A stretch of 64,000 bases of DNA, from NCBI RefSeq assembly GCF_001654835.1, contig NZ_LXEP01000044.1, forward strand, positions 1 through 64,000, in the 5' to 3' direction. Source of the DNA: Buttiauxella gaviniae ATCC 51604 (GTDB lineage: Bacteria > Pseudomonadota > Gammaproteobacteria > Enterobacterales > Enterobacteriaceae). Under the pieces are notes generated by a model, which made no database searches, was not told where the DNA came from, and was given only the letters and a program-made list of their open reading frames with translations. Positions 16,996-25,831 of this stretch are shown here, in pieces. A program made the translations under genes and the position numbers. How positions within the stretch are numbered: the first letter of the stretch is position 1; each line of letters begins with the position of its first letter.

Positions 16996-18480
16996 TTATT
17001 TCGTTACCTGGACCACATCATCAGGTATCCATGTCTGGTCGTAGAAGGCATCCTCGGTGCCATAAAGACGAAGCGCTACCAGGAAATTACGTCCAGCAAG
17101 CGTTTTGATAAACGCGTTGTCACTCACACCTTCAGGTTTGTTAGGGCCGAACCAGATGTCAATCGAGCCATCAGGGTTTTTAGGGAGGTCGTAATAGCCG
17201 TTGGTGGAAGGAAGTAACTGATCTGTTTCCGGCATAGTGCCATCGGTGATGTTGTAGGCCGTGACAGCCCAGAATAGTGAAGCTGGCGGGTTCGGTGGGA
17301 GATGTAATTTATAAGTATTACCTCCGTCGAGGAACTTACCTTCCTTATCTTTAGTCGTGTACGGATATTTTGAACCCGCCCCGGTGGTATGCATTACCAT
17401 GGCGGCGGCGCTGGAGTATGCAATCTGGAAGAAGGCCGCCCGCTGGTTTTTATCCAGGGTGCCATATTGCATCCATTCAGCCGTTGCACCAGCCCAGGAG
17501 TTTTCATACTGACGGTCTTTATAGTAGAGCTGACGGTTGTCATCGCGGCCCAGTTGTCGCCGGGCCAGGATCATCTTCGGCGCGGTTTCGACGGCCTGCT
17601 TCAGTAACTCTTTTTGTTTATCTGTCGGTGCAAAAGGCTTGCCTTTGACGATACCAATACTTAGCAATGCACTACGCGTGTCTTCAGGAATTGCAGTGAG
17701 GGGCTCGTAATCAACAAAGGTTTTCAGCTTCGTCCAGAACTCATCGTCAACCGGGTACATCATCGTTACCCGTTTGCCACTGGCATCCGGGAATTGCATA
17801 GGCTTGACGTCTTTTTCAACGTCCCATAGCGGATAAATTCGGGTTGTTTCAGCATTCTTCACCGCCGGAGTAGGATCGGGTTTACCGTCACCTTTACCCA
17901 TTACCGTCCTGAAGAACAGGAACACATTATAAGTTGAGGACTTGAAAGTGAAATAACCCTGAGGCACCGGGCCGTCATAATCAGGGGGAAGTAAAAGATA
18001 TAGCCCTCCGCGAGCACGGTCCGGACCAATGGCCCCTACGTCAGTAATCGTTTTCTGGAAGAAGTCGGTGAACATGCCGATGACATTGGCTGGGGCTTTA
18101 ATCACCAGAGGACCGGTTTTTTTCAGGTCCAGATAGCTCATGGAATAAATGACATCGCCATTGGGTGTAGGAACTACGGCGCGGCTGTCCATTCTCTCTT
18201 TCCAGATGGGTAACACGTTATACCCGCTGCCAAAGGCTGCTTCAGAACCATCCCGTAAACCAATTGTATTGAGCAAAGGTAACGAAGCGATGTAGGCCTG
18301 GATAGCATCCTGGTAATAAAGGTCATTACTCAGATTTTGTGCCTCGTCCGCAGGTAACCAGTTACCGTTATTCAGCTGTTTTATCAGCGGGGACTGAGGG
18401 GCGGAAGAGTCTTGCGCCATCACGGGTGAAGAGGCGAAAAGACAGGCAATAATCAATGAAGCGATCGGTTTTTTGTTCAT
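16996..18480 (-). CDS. DUF1254/DUF1214 secreted protein (first of a pair)
   Basis: The 494-residue precursor has a signal peptide (MNKKPIASLIIACLFASSPV, cleavage near MAQDS). DUF1254 covers about residues 60-200 (DAIQAYIASLPLLNTIGLRD; GDVIYSMSYLDLKKTGPLVI) and DUF1214 the last 130 residues (LFWAVTAYNITDG). It is a distant paralogue of the downstream gene. GAGG lies five bases before the ATG. Function unknown; the pair could form a heteromeric periplasmic complex (inference). Confidence 0.88.
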   Translation of the reverse strand: MNKKPIASLIIACLFASSPVMAQDSSAPQSPLIKQLNNGNWLPADEAQNLSNDLYYQDAIQAYIASLPLLNTIGLRDGSEAAFGSGYNVLPIWKERMDSRAVVPTPNGDVIYSMSYLDLKKTGPLVIKAPANVIGMFTDFFQKTITDVGAIGPDRARGGLYLLLPPDYDGPVPQGYFTFKSSTYNVFLFFRTVMGKGDGKPDPTPAVKNAETTRIYPLWDVEKDVKPMQFPDASGKRVTMMYPVDDEFWTKLKTFVDYEPLTAIPEDTRSALLSIGIVKGKPFAPTDKQKELLKQAVETAPKMILARRQLGRDDNRQLYYKDRQYENSWAGATAEWMQYGTLDKNQRAAFFQIAYSSAAAMVMHTTGAGSKYPYTTKDKEGKFLDGGNTYKLHLPPNPPASLFWAVTAYNITDGTMPETDQLLPSTNGYYDLPKNPDGSIDIWFGPNKPEGVSDNAFIKTLAGRNFLVALRLYGTEDAFYDQTWIPDDVVQVTK

Positions 18481-18715
18481 GTAACCTCACAAAAGGAAGA
18501 AGGATGCCTACTAACATGATAGAAGCCGAAATTTACTCTATGAATATAAATGAAATTTTTATGAGGGTTATTTGAAGCTGTGCGGAATTTGCGCGCGGTT
18601 ATTTGAGCTTAAATACGAGGAAGTTTAAAAAATCATACTCGCTGATGGTTAAACTTCATCTGACTGCTAAATGGGGGTGACAACTTGCTTGCTACTGTGG
18701 GATTGCCACACCAAC

Positions 18716-18740
18716 ATCCGCTCCTGAGCACAGAGCGGAC
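18716..18740. repeat. Short hairpin resembling the ends of the intergenic repeat
   Basis: TCCGCTCCTGAGCACAGAGC followed by GGAC is a compact inverted repeat (TCCGCTC / GAGCGGA) with ends like those of the 63-bp element but without its middle. It may be a short form of the family. It lies between the chemoreceptor stop and the DUF1254 operon; the rest of the gap 18481-18801 shows only AT-rich promoter-like sequence. Confidence 0.45.
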
Positions 18741-18801
18741 TGTCACATAAGGTTAAGCTCGATGGTATGACAATGTCAGGTAAGGTCAGAGCTAATACAC
18801 A

Positions 18802-20340
18802 TCACGCGAGCTTAAATACCGCTACCGTTTCATTTAACGCTTGCGACTGCTCTTTAAGCGACATTGCCGCCGCTGAAGCCTGTTCTACCAACGCGGCATT
18901 CTGCTGCGTCACCACATCCATTTGCACCACAGCCTGGTTAATCTGCTCGATACCACGGCTTTGCTCGCCTGTAGATACAGCAATCTCCTCCATCAGCCCG
19001 GTCACTTCTTTAATTGCGTTGGAAATGCGCTGCATGCTTTCGCCCGCACGGTTAACCAGATTGCTACCGATATTGACCTGCTCGCCAGAAAGCTCAATAA
19101 GCTCTTTGATCTCTTTTGCTGCCACCGATGAACGCTGGGCCAGGTTACGTACCTCTGTTGCTACAACTGCAAACCCACGGCCTTGCTCGCCTGCGCGTGC
19201 GGCTTCAACCGCGGCATTCAGCGCCAGAATATTGGTCTGGAAAGCTATGTCTTCGATAATGCTGATAATGTTGTCAATCTTGCTGGAACTGGACTCAATA
19301 TTACGCATTGAATCAATCACCTCGCTAACAATCTCATTGCCGTCATTGGCAGCTATCAACATGCCATTTGCCAGCTTATTTGCCTGGTGAGAATTGTCGG
19401 AAGTAGATTTCACCGTCACGGTTAACTGTTCCATGCTGGCCGCTGTTTCACCCAGCGATGACGCCTGCTCTTCGGTACGTGCAGAAAGATCGGTGTTACC
19501 GGCGGCAATTTCTTCAGAGGCGTATGCCACGGTTTGGCTTGACTCACGCACCTGGCCAATAATGCTTGCTAGTGATACACGCATTTGCTCAAGCTCGCGC
19601 ATCATTGCACCAATCTCGTCATTGGCACTGGCCACAATCGGCGTATGCAACATACCGCTGGCGATTTCAGTGCAATGCTCTTTGGCTTTATCCAGTTCGT
19701 TGAGTACCCGTTTTTTCAGCAGCCAGAACACGGCACCGAGGATAACGGCGAAGATCAGTGCAAAAATCGCGATACTCACCAGACTCTGTTTGAAACCAGA
19801 TTGAGCATCTTTGTTGAGCTGCTGCGCATACTGTTGGCGGAATGCCAGTAATTTATCCAGTGCGACTTCAAATTGCTTATCCAGCTGTGGCAGGGTGGAT
19901 GTCACCAGCGCACGAGCACGCGGAATGTCGTTGGCGCGGACAGCATCCAGCAGGGGCTGTAAGCCTTGCTCACGATAATTCACAAACGCGCTTTGATAAG
20001 AATCAGTCAACACCTGTTCACCAGGTTGTTTGGGTTCCTCAAGATAAGCCTGAAATGCGGCGTTTGCCTTCTCAAGTACCGATTGTGCGCCGTTGAGTGC
20101 CTGTTGCCCCTGATCGTTTAACCCTTGCTCACGCTCTTCTAACGCTTCCATTGCACGAACGCGCATGGTGCGGCTGTGGTTGATGGGGTCGATTACCGAT
20201 AACACCACACGGATTTCGCGATTTACATTATCCAGAGAGTGGTTGCTACGGGTGAGTGACCAGATGTTGGAGGCTGTGCTGGCTAAGAAAATAAGCAGCA
20301 ATGTGCTGAAAACTAAAATAGAAAAACGCCTTACGGACAT
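18802..20340 (-). CDS. Methyl-accepting chemotaxis protein
   Basis: A 512-residue chemoreceptor. Residues 7-28 form membrane segment 1, 30-190 a helical periplasmic ligand domain (4-helix-bundle/Tar type), and about 190-209 membrane segment 2 ([20 protein letters not shown]). Then come the HAMP domain and the cytoplasmic coiled-coil signalling domain with the hairpin tip motif ([20 protein letters not shown]). It lacks the C-terminal NWETF peptide that tethers CheR/CheB in Tar and Tsr, so it behaves as a low-abundance receptor needing help for adaptation (family knowledge). It is monocistronic with its own sigma-28 promoter. Ligand unknown. Confidence 0.93.
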   Translation of the reverse strand: MSVRRFSILVFSTLLLIFLASTASNIWSLTRSNHSLDNVNREIRVVLSVIDPINHSRTMRVRAMEALEEREQGLNDQGQQALNGAQSVLEKANAAFQAYLEEPKQPGEQVLTDSYQSAFVNYREQGLQPLLDAVRANDIPRARALVTSTLPQLDKQFEVALDKLLAFRQQYAQQLNKDAQSGFKQSLVSIAIFALIFAVILGAVFWLLKKRVLNELDKAKEHCTEIASGMLHTPIVASANDEIGAMMRELEQMRVSLASIIGQVRESSQTVAYASEEIAAGNTDLSARTEEQASSLGETAASMEQLTVTVKSTSDNSHQANKLANGMLIAANDGNEIVSEVIDSMRNIESSSSKIDNIISIIEDIAFQTNILALNAAVEAARAGEQGRGFAVVATEVRNLAQRSSVAAKEIKELIELSGEQVNIGSNLVNRAGESMQRISNAIKEVTGLMEEIAVSTGEQSRGIEQINQAVVQMDVVTQQNAALVEQASAAAMSLKEQSQALNETVAVFKLA

Positions 20341-20395
20341 GAAATACCCTTATCGTTAGAAATAAACCTGACTCGTTTCAGCCAGTGCTTGTGGG

Positions 20396-20422
20396 TTATC
20401 GGCACGACAAGGCAGAAATTTA
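20396..20422 (-). promoter_or_regulatory. Sigma-28 (FliA) promoter of the chemoreceptor gene
   Basis: On the - strand TAAA (20422-20419), exactly 15 bases, then GCCGATAA (20403-20396) match the enterobacterial FliA consensus perfectly. The element ends 55 bases upstream of the receptor start. Confidence 0.85.
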
Positions 20423-20512
20423 GAACATCTGTGTACAGTCATATTTGTGTCATATAGCTGCTTTATACATTGTTGACCAAAATAGGTGACCAAACCCAAG
20501 GATGCGAACATC

Positions 20513-21871
20513 ATGAAATTAAAACCTTTTGCGCTGTTATTAACCTCTTTATTTCCTCTGACAAGTCAGGCAGCAGAGCCGCAGGTTGATCGTTACGTTG
20601 TCACATTCCCGCAAGGTGACCATGTTGAATATAAAGGGGCTTACGCCAGCAACTTCCCGGATGGTTTACCGGTTGGCGTGGGTTCGGGGCTGCAATTTAT
20701 TCGTAAAGATGGCGATGCGCTGGTGTTTGCTACGGTGACGGATCGTGGTCCGAATGCCGATTCCCCGAAAGCCGGTAAAAAAGACTCGAAGATTTTTGCC
20801 AACCCGAAATTTACCCCATTACTGATGACCATCCGCGTTGCTGATGGCAAAGCCCAGGCTACCGATGCACACGCGTTACATGATGAGAATGGCTCTATCA
20901 GCGGTTTACCGCTGCCGGAAGGCTTGATTGGTGCAACCAATGAGATCGCTTTGAGTGATACCTTGCAGCAGTTATCGAGTGATAAACGTGGCCTGGATAC
21001 CGAGGGGATCACCCCGGACGGCAAGGGCGGTTACTGGTTGTGTGACGAATATGGCCCGTTCATCATCAATATCGACGCTAATGGCAAAATCCTCAAAAAA
21101 TATGGCCCGCAAGCAGAGCAAGGCGAGCAGGGTGTGGCGGGTGGCTTGCCGAATATTATTAAATGGCGTCAGGCCAACCGTGGTTTTGAAGGGATTACAC
21201 GCATGCCGGACGGGCGCATTATTGCCGCCGTGCAAAGTACGTTGGATATCGACGGGAAAAGCAAAAACAGCGCGCAGTTTACCCGTCTGGTGAGCTTTAA
21301 CCCGGAAACCGGCAAAACGGAAATGTACGGTTACCCGATTGACGTAGATGTCTATAAGAAAGCCAAAGACGCTAAAATTGGTGACATCGTTGCACTGGAT
21401 AACAACCGCCTGCTGCTGATTGAGCAGGGCGGCGACAAGAACAAAGTCATGCGCAACCTGGTTTATGTGGTTGATCTCAGCCAGGCCAGCGATCTGAGTT
21501 CGTTTGATAAAGAAAAAGCACCCGAGTTTGACGATGCGGCGCAACTGAAAGCGCGTGGTATTAAGCTGGCGGAGAAAAAAGAAATTGTCGATCTGCGTAA
21601 ACTCGGCTGGCAGCAGGAAAAAGCCGAAGGGATGACGTTAATTGATAATCAAACCATTGCGGTGATTAACGACAATGATTTCGGTTTACAGCCGGTGCTG
21701 GAAAACCCTGATGCTGACGCTAAGAAAGCAGATGACTATGAAGTGGATGGCAAAGGGCATTTAACTCGCGAAGGAAAAGAAGTCGCGACAAAAATATCCT
21801 TAAAACCGCTGGAAAAACCCGAGTCACAAAATGAGCTTTGGGTTATTAAGCTGCCGGAAGCGTTAAAGTAG
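20513..21871 (+). CDS. Phytase-like domain secreted protein (esterase-like activity family)
   Basis: From ATG 20513 (GGATG upstream) the precursor has 452 residues and a signal peptide (MKLKPFALLLTSLFPLTSQA). The mature part is the 'phytase-like' beta-propeller domain (PF13449), with VTDRGPNAD, GLDTEGITPDGKGGYWLCDE and FEGITRMPDGRIIAAVQS. Homologues are annotated as having esterase or phosphodiesterase-like activity; no substrate can be inferred. An open frame nine codons longer exists, but the signal peptide sets the start. It ends at a strong hairpin shared with the convergent LysR gene. Confidence 0.85.
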   Translation: MKLKPFALLLTSLFPLTSQAAEPQVDRYVVTFPQGDHVEYKGAYASNFPDGLPVGVGSGLQFIRKDGDALVFATVTDRGPNADSPKAGKKDSKIFANPKFTPLLMTIRVADGKAQATDAHALHDENGSISGLPLPEGLIGATNEIALSDTLQQLSSDKRGLDTEGITPDGKGGYWLCDEYGPFIINIDANGKILKKYGPQAEQGEQGVAGGLPNIIKWRQANRGFEGITRMPDGRIIAAVQSTLDIDGKSKNSAQFTRLVSFNPETGKTEMYGYPIDVDVYKKAKDAKIGDIVALDNNRLLLIEQGGDKNKVMRNLVYVVDLSQASDLSSFDKEKAPEFDDAAQLKARGIKLAEKKEIVDLRKLGWQQEKAEGMTLIDNQTIAVINDNDFGLQPVLENPDADAKKADDYEVDGKGHLTREGKEVATKISLKPLEKPESQNELWVIKLPEALK

Positions 21872-21880
21872 TTTTTATAG

Positions 21881-21900
21881 GGGCAACGACTACGTTGCCC
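21881..21900. terminator. Bidirectional terminator
   Basis: GGGCAACG-ACTA-CGTTGCCC is a perfect eight-pair stem, flanked by TTTTTATA on the left and TTTA on the right, placed between the convergent phytase-like and LysR genes. Confidence 0.75.
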
Positions 21901-21905
21901 TTTAC

Positions 21906-22841
21906 TTATTCTGCCGATGAACTTGCCATTACATTTCGAATGGACTCCACCAACGCCGTTGCAGCAGGTGAGAGTTCACTTCCCATCAACCTGGAAATAC
22001 CTATCTGCTCAAGAACCAGCGGTTCAAATGACGGCAAGCGCACAAGATCATTACTATAAGTAATATCCGTAACGATGGAATGCGGCAGAATACCTAATAA
22101 GTCAGTCTTTTTTAAAAGCCATAATATATTGAAAAATGAAACAGTCTCTATAGTGGCATGGGGCGGATCGATATTTTCATTGTAAAATGTATTATCAAAT
22201 TGTTTACGTAGAGTGGTTTCAATTGGCGGTAATATCCATGCTTCCTTTTTTAATTCTTCAAGGGATATGTGTAGATTTTGTTCCAATGGATGGCCTTTAC
22301 GGGCGACAACTATCGCGTTTTCACTAAATAAGGCTTCCTGAGAAACTACAGCACTGGAACTAATATCCGATAATCGACCAATTAAAAAATCCAGTTCACC
22401 AGAAACCAGTCGCGGTAATAACTCTCCGCTGACGCCCTCAATAATTTTTATGCGTATTTCGGGCCGTGAAGTACTCAGCTTAGCAATAGCTGCGGGAACC
22501 AGATAACTCGAACCGGTTAATAAACTGCCAATAGCGACTCTTCCGGCATGACCCGTTCCCAACGCACTGATGGCCTGCGAGACATGGTCGAGCTGTGCCA
22601 GCACCATTTTGCTGCGGTCAACAAATGCGCGCCCCAGTTCAGTGGGGGTAACCCCACGGCGATTTCTTAGGAATAGTTTTGCCCCGACCGCATCTTCAAG
22701 ATCGAGAAGTAGCTTACTGGCTGTAGGTTGCGAGACATTCAGCGATCGGGAAGCGTGAAGAACACTGCCGTATTCGAAAAGGGCGATTGCCAGGCGAAAG
22801 TGCCTGACTGTTGCCCACCGTTCAAGTCTATCGAGTTTCAT
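21906..22841 (-). CDS. LysR-family transcriptional regulator (GbpR/CbbR-like)
   Basis: From ATG 22841 the protein has 311 residues. The DNA-binding helix-turn-helix covers residues 10-70 (FRLAIALFEYGSVLHASRSL, then SQPTASKLLLDLE), and the effector domain 95-300. It resembles the GbpR subgroup, which controls sugar or aromatic uptake genes. It is divergent from a small NTF2/SnoaL-like gene, with 103 bases between the starts. Two direct copies of GCATACCACA lie in that interval and are candidate binding sites. Confidence 0.88.
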   Translation of the reverse strand: MKLDRLERWATVRHFRLAIALFEYGSVLHASRSLNVSQPTASKLLLDLEDAVGAKLFLRNRRGVTPTELGRAFVDRSKMVLAQLDHVSQAISALGTGHAGRVAIGSLLTGSSYLVPAAIAKLSTSRPEIRIKIIEGVSGELLPRLVSGELDFLIGRLSDISSSAVVSQEALFSENAIVVARKGHPLEQNLHISLEELKKEAWILPPIETTLRKQFDNTFYNENIDPPHATIETVSFFNILWLLKKTDLLGILPHSIVTDITYSNDLVRLPSFEPLVLEQIGISRLMGSELSPAATALVESIRNVMASSSAE

Positions 22842-22857
22842 AAGATATCCATTTTTT

Positions 22858-22898
22858 GCATACCACATGCAATATATATGTTATTTACGCATACCACA
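22858..22898. promoter_or_regulatory. Direct repeats GCATACCACA in the LysR-SnoaL intergenic region
   Basis: Two exact copies of GCATACCACA start at 22858 and 22889, 31 bases apart (three helical turns), between the divergent genes. This spacing puts them on one face of DNA, as for a regulator tetramer. Confidence 0.5.
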
Positions 22899-22944
22899 AA
22901 CATCCATATACTCGATTTTAATTAATCGCCCCGGAGTTATTACG

Positions 22945-23370
22945 ATGAGTTTAAATAATCTTGAGACAGTGAAAAAATATTTTAAATATTGCGTTGATGG
23001 AAAAGATGCAGATCGAGTTAAAGAGTATTTTGACAAGGACGTTATTATTCATCGCCCTGATTGTGACGCACCTATTCATGGCGTTGAAAACTTCAAAAAT
23101 GCACTGCTTGAACATGTAATTAATCGCTATGAGTCCATTGTCACGACATTCAGCAAAGAAGTCATCACTGAAGATGTCGTCGTGGTTCATCTGAAACATG
23201 TGGCGCGTGGTTCTAATACCTGGCATGGATTTGATGTCTATGGCAAAGATGTGACGTGGACCGCACTGACTTATTTCCGCTTTAATGCCGAAGGGAAAGT
23301 AGTCGAAGAGATCGTCGAGAGAAATGAATTATTCATGGCGAAGCAGGTTGGTATTATTGACTATCAATAA
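22945..23370 (+). CDS. NTF2/SnoaL-like small protein
   Basis: From ATG 22945 (CGGAG upstream) a 141-residue protein of the cone-shaped NTF2-like fold: VKKYFKYCVDGKDADRVKEY, then a strand with HRPDCDAPIHGVENFK, ending WTALTYFRFNAEGKVVEEIV. Such proteins are isomerases, dehydratases or ligand-binding proteins, often annotated as 'nuclear transport factor 2 family' or ester cyclase. No signal peptide. It is probably the sole target of the divergent LysR gene. Substrate unknown. Confidence 0.8.
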   Translation: MSLNNLETVKKYFKYCVDGKDADRVKEYFDKDVIIHRPDCDAPIHGVENFKNALLEHVINRYESIVTTFSKEVITEDVVVVHLKHVARGSNTWHGFDVYGKDVTWTALTYFRFNAEGKVVEEIVERNELFMAKQVGIIDYQ

Positions 23371-23386
23371 CGGAATATAAGTAAAG

Positions 23387-23418
23387 CGCTGAATGCAGAT
23401 TCAGCGTTTATTTTTTTA
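23387..23418 (+). terminator. Rho-independent terminator of the SnoaL-like gene
   Basis: CGCTGAAT-GCAG-ATTCAGCG, a perfect eight-pair stem, is followed by TTTATTTTTTT. It separates this gene from the convergent LacI gene. Confidence 0.8.
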
Positions 23419-23426
23419 CAAAAAAC

Positions 23427-24398
23427 CTACACCGATCCCCGAACCAATAACTTCCAGTCGAGAATTTCATTCACGATTTCCGCTTGCGGGTTATCAATAC
23501 GCTCGAGCAGCAACTGTACGCTGCGCACGCCGAGCTGATGCATGGGTTGTTCGATAGTGGTGAGCGGCGGGAAGGTGACGGAGCCAAATGGCACGCCATC
23601 AAACCCCATAATTGCCACATCTTCAGGCACGCGCAGCCCTTGTTCGTGGGCGTAATGCAGCGCGCCGCCAGCCAGTGCGTCAGAAATGGCGAATACCGCA
23701 TCTGGCGGTTCCGGTAGGGTAAACAGTTCGGCCATCGCTTGTATGCCAGCCTGGTATTCGAGGCTGTCGGCATACACCACCGCCTGCCAGTTTTTCCCGC
23801 AGGCCGCGCGATAACCGGCTTCACGCTGTTGCGAGTAGAGATAGCGCAAATCCCCGTTAATCAGCGCAATGCGCTTATAGCCCGATGTCATCAGGTGATC
23901 GACCGCGGCGGAAGCCGCTTTGAAGTTATCAATGGTCACCGATGATGCGTTATAACCCGGATCGCCTTCGCCGCATTGCACCCACGGTGAATCACCAATT
24001 AGTGTGGTCAAACCCGGTAAACAACTGATGGCATCCATAGTGATCACGCCGTCGACCACTTTGCCGCTTAGCAGGCGCAAATAGGCCGATTCACGCGTCA
24101 GGCGCGATTCTGAATTGCATAGCAGAATGTGGTAGCCATGCTTTTCCGCTTCTTCTTCAATGCCGCGCACCACGCGGGCGCAGAAGGGGTTGGTGATGTT
24201 CGACACCAGCACCAGCAGCATGCGGCTACGCGATGTGCGCAACTGGCGGGCCAGCAGGTTAGGTTGATATTCACATGCTTCGATCGCCGCCAGCACTTTG
24301 TCGCGGGTGTCCGGTTTAACGGCCGGGTTACTGTTTAATACCCGGGAAACGGTCGCGGTAGAAACACCAGCTATTCGCGCCACTTTATCTATCGACAT
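23427..24398 (-). CDS. LacI-family transcriptional regulator of the alpha-glucoside locus
   Basis: From ATG 24398 (AAGGA upstream) the protein has 323 residues. The LacI helix-turn-helix is residues 3-25 (VARIAGVSTATVSRVLNSNP), with the hinge near 50, and the sugar-binding core follows (LVSNITNPFCARVVRGIEEE; AIMGFDGVPFG). It is divergent from the MFS gene that opens a long sugar operon. Two near-identical palindromes (24492 and 24524) lie in the promoter region and are probably its operators. Expected to act as a repressor relieved by a sugar or keto-sugar. Confidence 0.92.
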   Translation of the reverse strand: MSIDKVARIAGVSTATVSRVLNSNPAVKPDTRDKVLAAIEACEYQPNLLARQLRTSRSRMLLVLVSNITNPFCARVVRGIEEEAEKHGYHILLCNSESRLTRESAYLRLLSGKVVDGVITMDAISCLPGLTTLIGDSPWVQCGEGDPGYNASSVTIDNFKAASAAVDHLMTSGYKRIALINGDLRYLYSQQREAGYRAACGKNWQAVVYADSLEYQAGIQAMAELFTLPEPPDAVFAISDALAGGALHYAHEQGLRVPEDVAIMGFDGVPFGSVTFPPLTTIEQPMHQLGVRSVQLLLERIDNPQAEIVNEILDWKLLVRGSV

Positions 24399-24491
24399 GT
24401 TGATCCTTTGCACGATCGGTTGATTTGTGAACCACATTCCAGATTTGAATCAATAGTATCAAATAATTCACACGCATGATGGAAACCTCCA

Positions 24492-24537
24492 TGAAATCGA
24501 TTACATTTTTAGTGAAGTGTTAATGTAATCGATTACA
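24492..24537. promoter_or_regulatory. Two LacI-type operators
   Basis: TGTAATCGATTACA (24524-24537) is a perfect 14-bp palindrome with the central CG typical of LacI/GalR operators. TGAAATCGATTACA (24492-24505) differs from it at one base. Their centres are 32 bases apart, three helical turns. Confidence 0.8.
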
Positions 24538-24583
24538 AAAATAACCTCTTACCCTTAAAACAATACCCTGCACTGGAGGATTT

Positions 24584-25831
24584 ATGTCTTCTCACTCGGC
24601 CGTTGGGGCACAAGTGGTTACCCATAAATGGGTGATCCCACGCCTGTCGTTAATGATGTTTCTTGAGTTTTTCGTCTGGGGGGCCTGGTATGTCACCCTC
24701 GGCGTGGTGATGGGTAAATACGGCCTGAGCGCGTTGATTGGTGATGCGTATTCCACCGGGCCGATTGCCTCTATTTTGTCGCCATTTGTTCTCGGCATGC
24801 TGGTGGACCGTTTCTTTGCCTCGCAGAAAGTGCTCGGCGTGCTGCACCTGATTGGCGCGGCATTGCTGTGGTGGTTGCCGGGCGCGTTTGAAAGCGGGCA
24901 AAGCGGCCTGTTGTGGATAATCTTCGGCTACATGCTTTGCTACATGCCAACCATTGCGTTGAGCAACAACGTAGCGTTCCACAGTCTGGCAAACAGCGAA
25001 AAAGGGTTCCCTATAGTCCGAGCGTTCGGCACCAACGGCTGGATCGTGGCGGGACTGATTGTCGGCACCAGCGGCCTTTCAGACAGCACCGGCATCTTCA
25101 CACTGGCGGCAGTCGCTTCCGTGGTATTGGGGATTTACAGCTTTACGCTGCCCAATACGCCAGCGCCGGATCGCGGTAAGCCGCTTTCGATGCGTGACCT
25201 GGTTTGTGCCGACGCGTTTGCATTGCTTAAACAGCGCCATTTCATGGTGTTTATCATCTGCGCCACGCTTATCTCCATTCCGCTGGCGGCTTACTACGCT
25301 TACGCCGCACCGTTTATTTCCGCGGTTGGGTTCGAGAACGTCAGCGGCGTGATGGCATTAGGGCAGATGTCTGAACTGCTGTTTATGCTCTTGATTCCGT
25401 TCTTCTTCCGCCGTCTGGGCATCAAAATGATGCTGCTGATTGGTATGCTGGCATGGTTTGCACGTTACGCGATGTTTGCCCTGGGCATCACCGAAGAAAC
25501 CCGCTGGATGATTTACATCGGCATCATTCTGCATGGGGTGTGTTACGACTTCTTCTTTGTTATCGGCTTTATCTATACCGACAAAGTTGCAGGCAACAAA
25601 GTGAAGGGGCAGGCGCAAAGTCTGCTGGTGCTGTTTACCTACGGGCTTGGCATGCTGATTGGTTCGCAAATCAGCGGTGCGGTGTTTAACCGTTCGGTTA
25701 CCGCTCAAGGTGCTGAAGGCTTACTGCAATGGCAGCAATTCTGGTGGATGCCGGCAATTGCGGCGGTGGTGATTGCCGCCATCTTCTTCTTTAGTTTCAA
25801 CTATAAAGAGGGCGAGCAGCATGGCAAATAA
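24584..25831 (+). CDS. MFS transporter, nucleoside:H+ symporter (NHS, NupG-like) family
   Basis: A 415-residue inner-membrane protein with twelve predicted segments. The N-terminal motif (RLSLMMFLEFFVWGAWYVTL) and PTIALSNNVAFHSL are characteristic of the NHS family (NupG, XapB). Members near sugar oxidoreductases probably carry sugars or cyclitols rather than nucleosides (inference from context). GGAGG precedes the ATG. It is the first gene of the LacI-controlled operon and its 3' end overlaps the next start by 11 bases. Confidence 0.88.
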   Translation: MSSHSAVGAQVVTHKWVIPRLSLMMFLEFFVWGAWYVTLGVVMGKYGLSALIGDAYSTGPIASILSPFVLGMLVDRFFASQKVLGVLHLIGAALLWWLPGAFESGQSGLLWIIFGYMLCYMPTIALSNNVAFHSLANSEKGFPIVRAFGTNGWIVAGLIVGTSGLSDSTGIFTLAAVASVVLGIYSFTLPNTPAPDRGKPLSMRDLVCADAFALLKQRHFMVFIICATLISIPLAAYYAYAAPFISAVGFENVSGVMALGQMSELLFMLLIPFFFRRLGIKMMLLIGMLAWFARYAMFALGITEETRWMIYIGIILHGVCYDFFFVIGFIYTDKVAGNKVKGQAQSLLVLFTYGLGMLIGSQISGAVFNRSVTAQGAEGLLQWQQFWWMPAIAAVVIAAIFFFSFNYKEGEQHGK

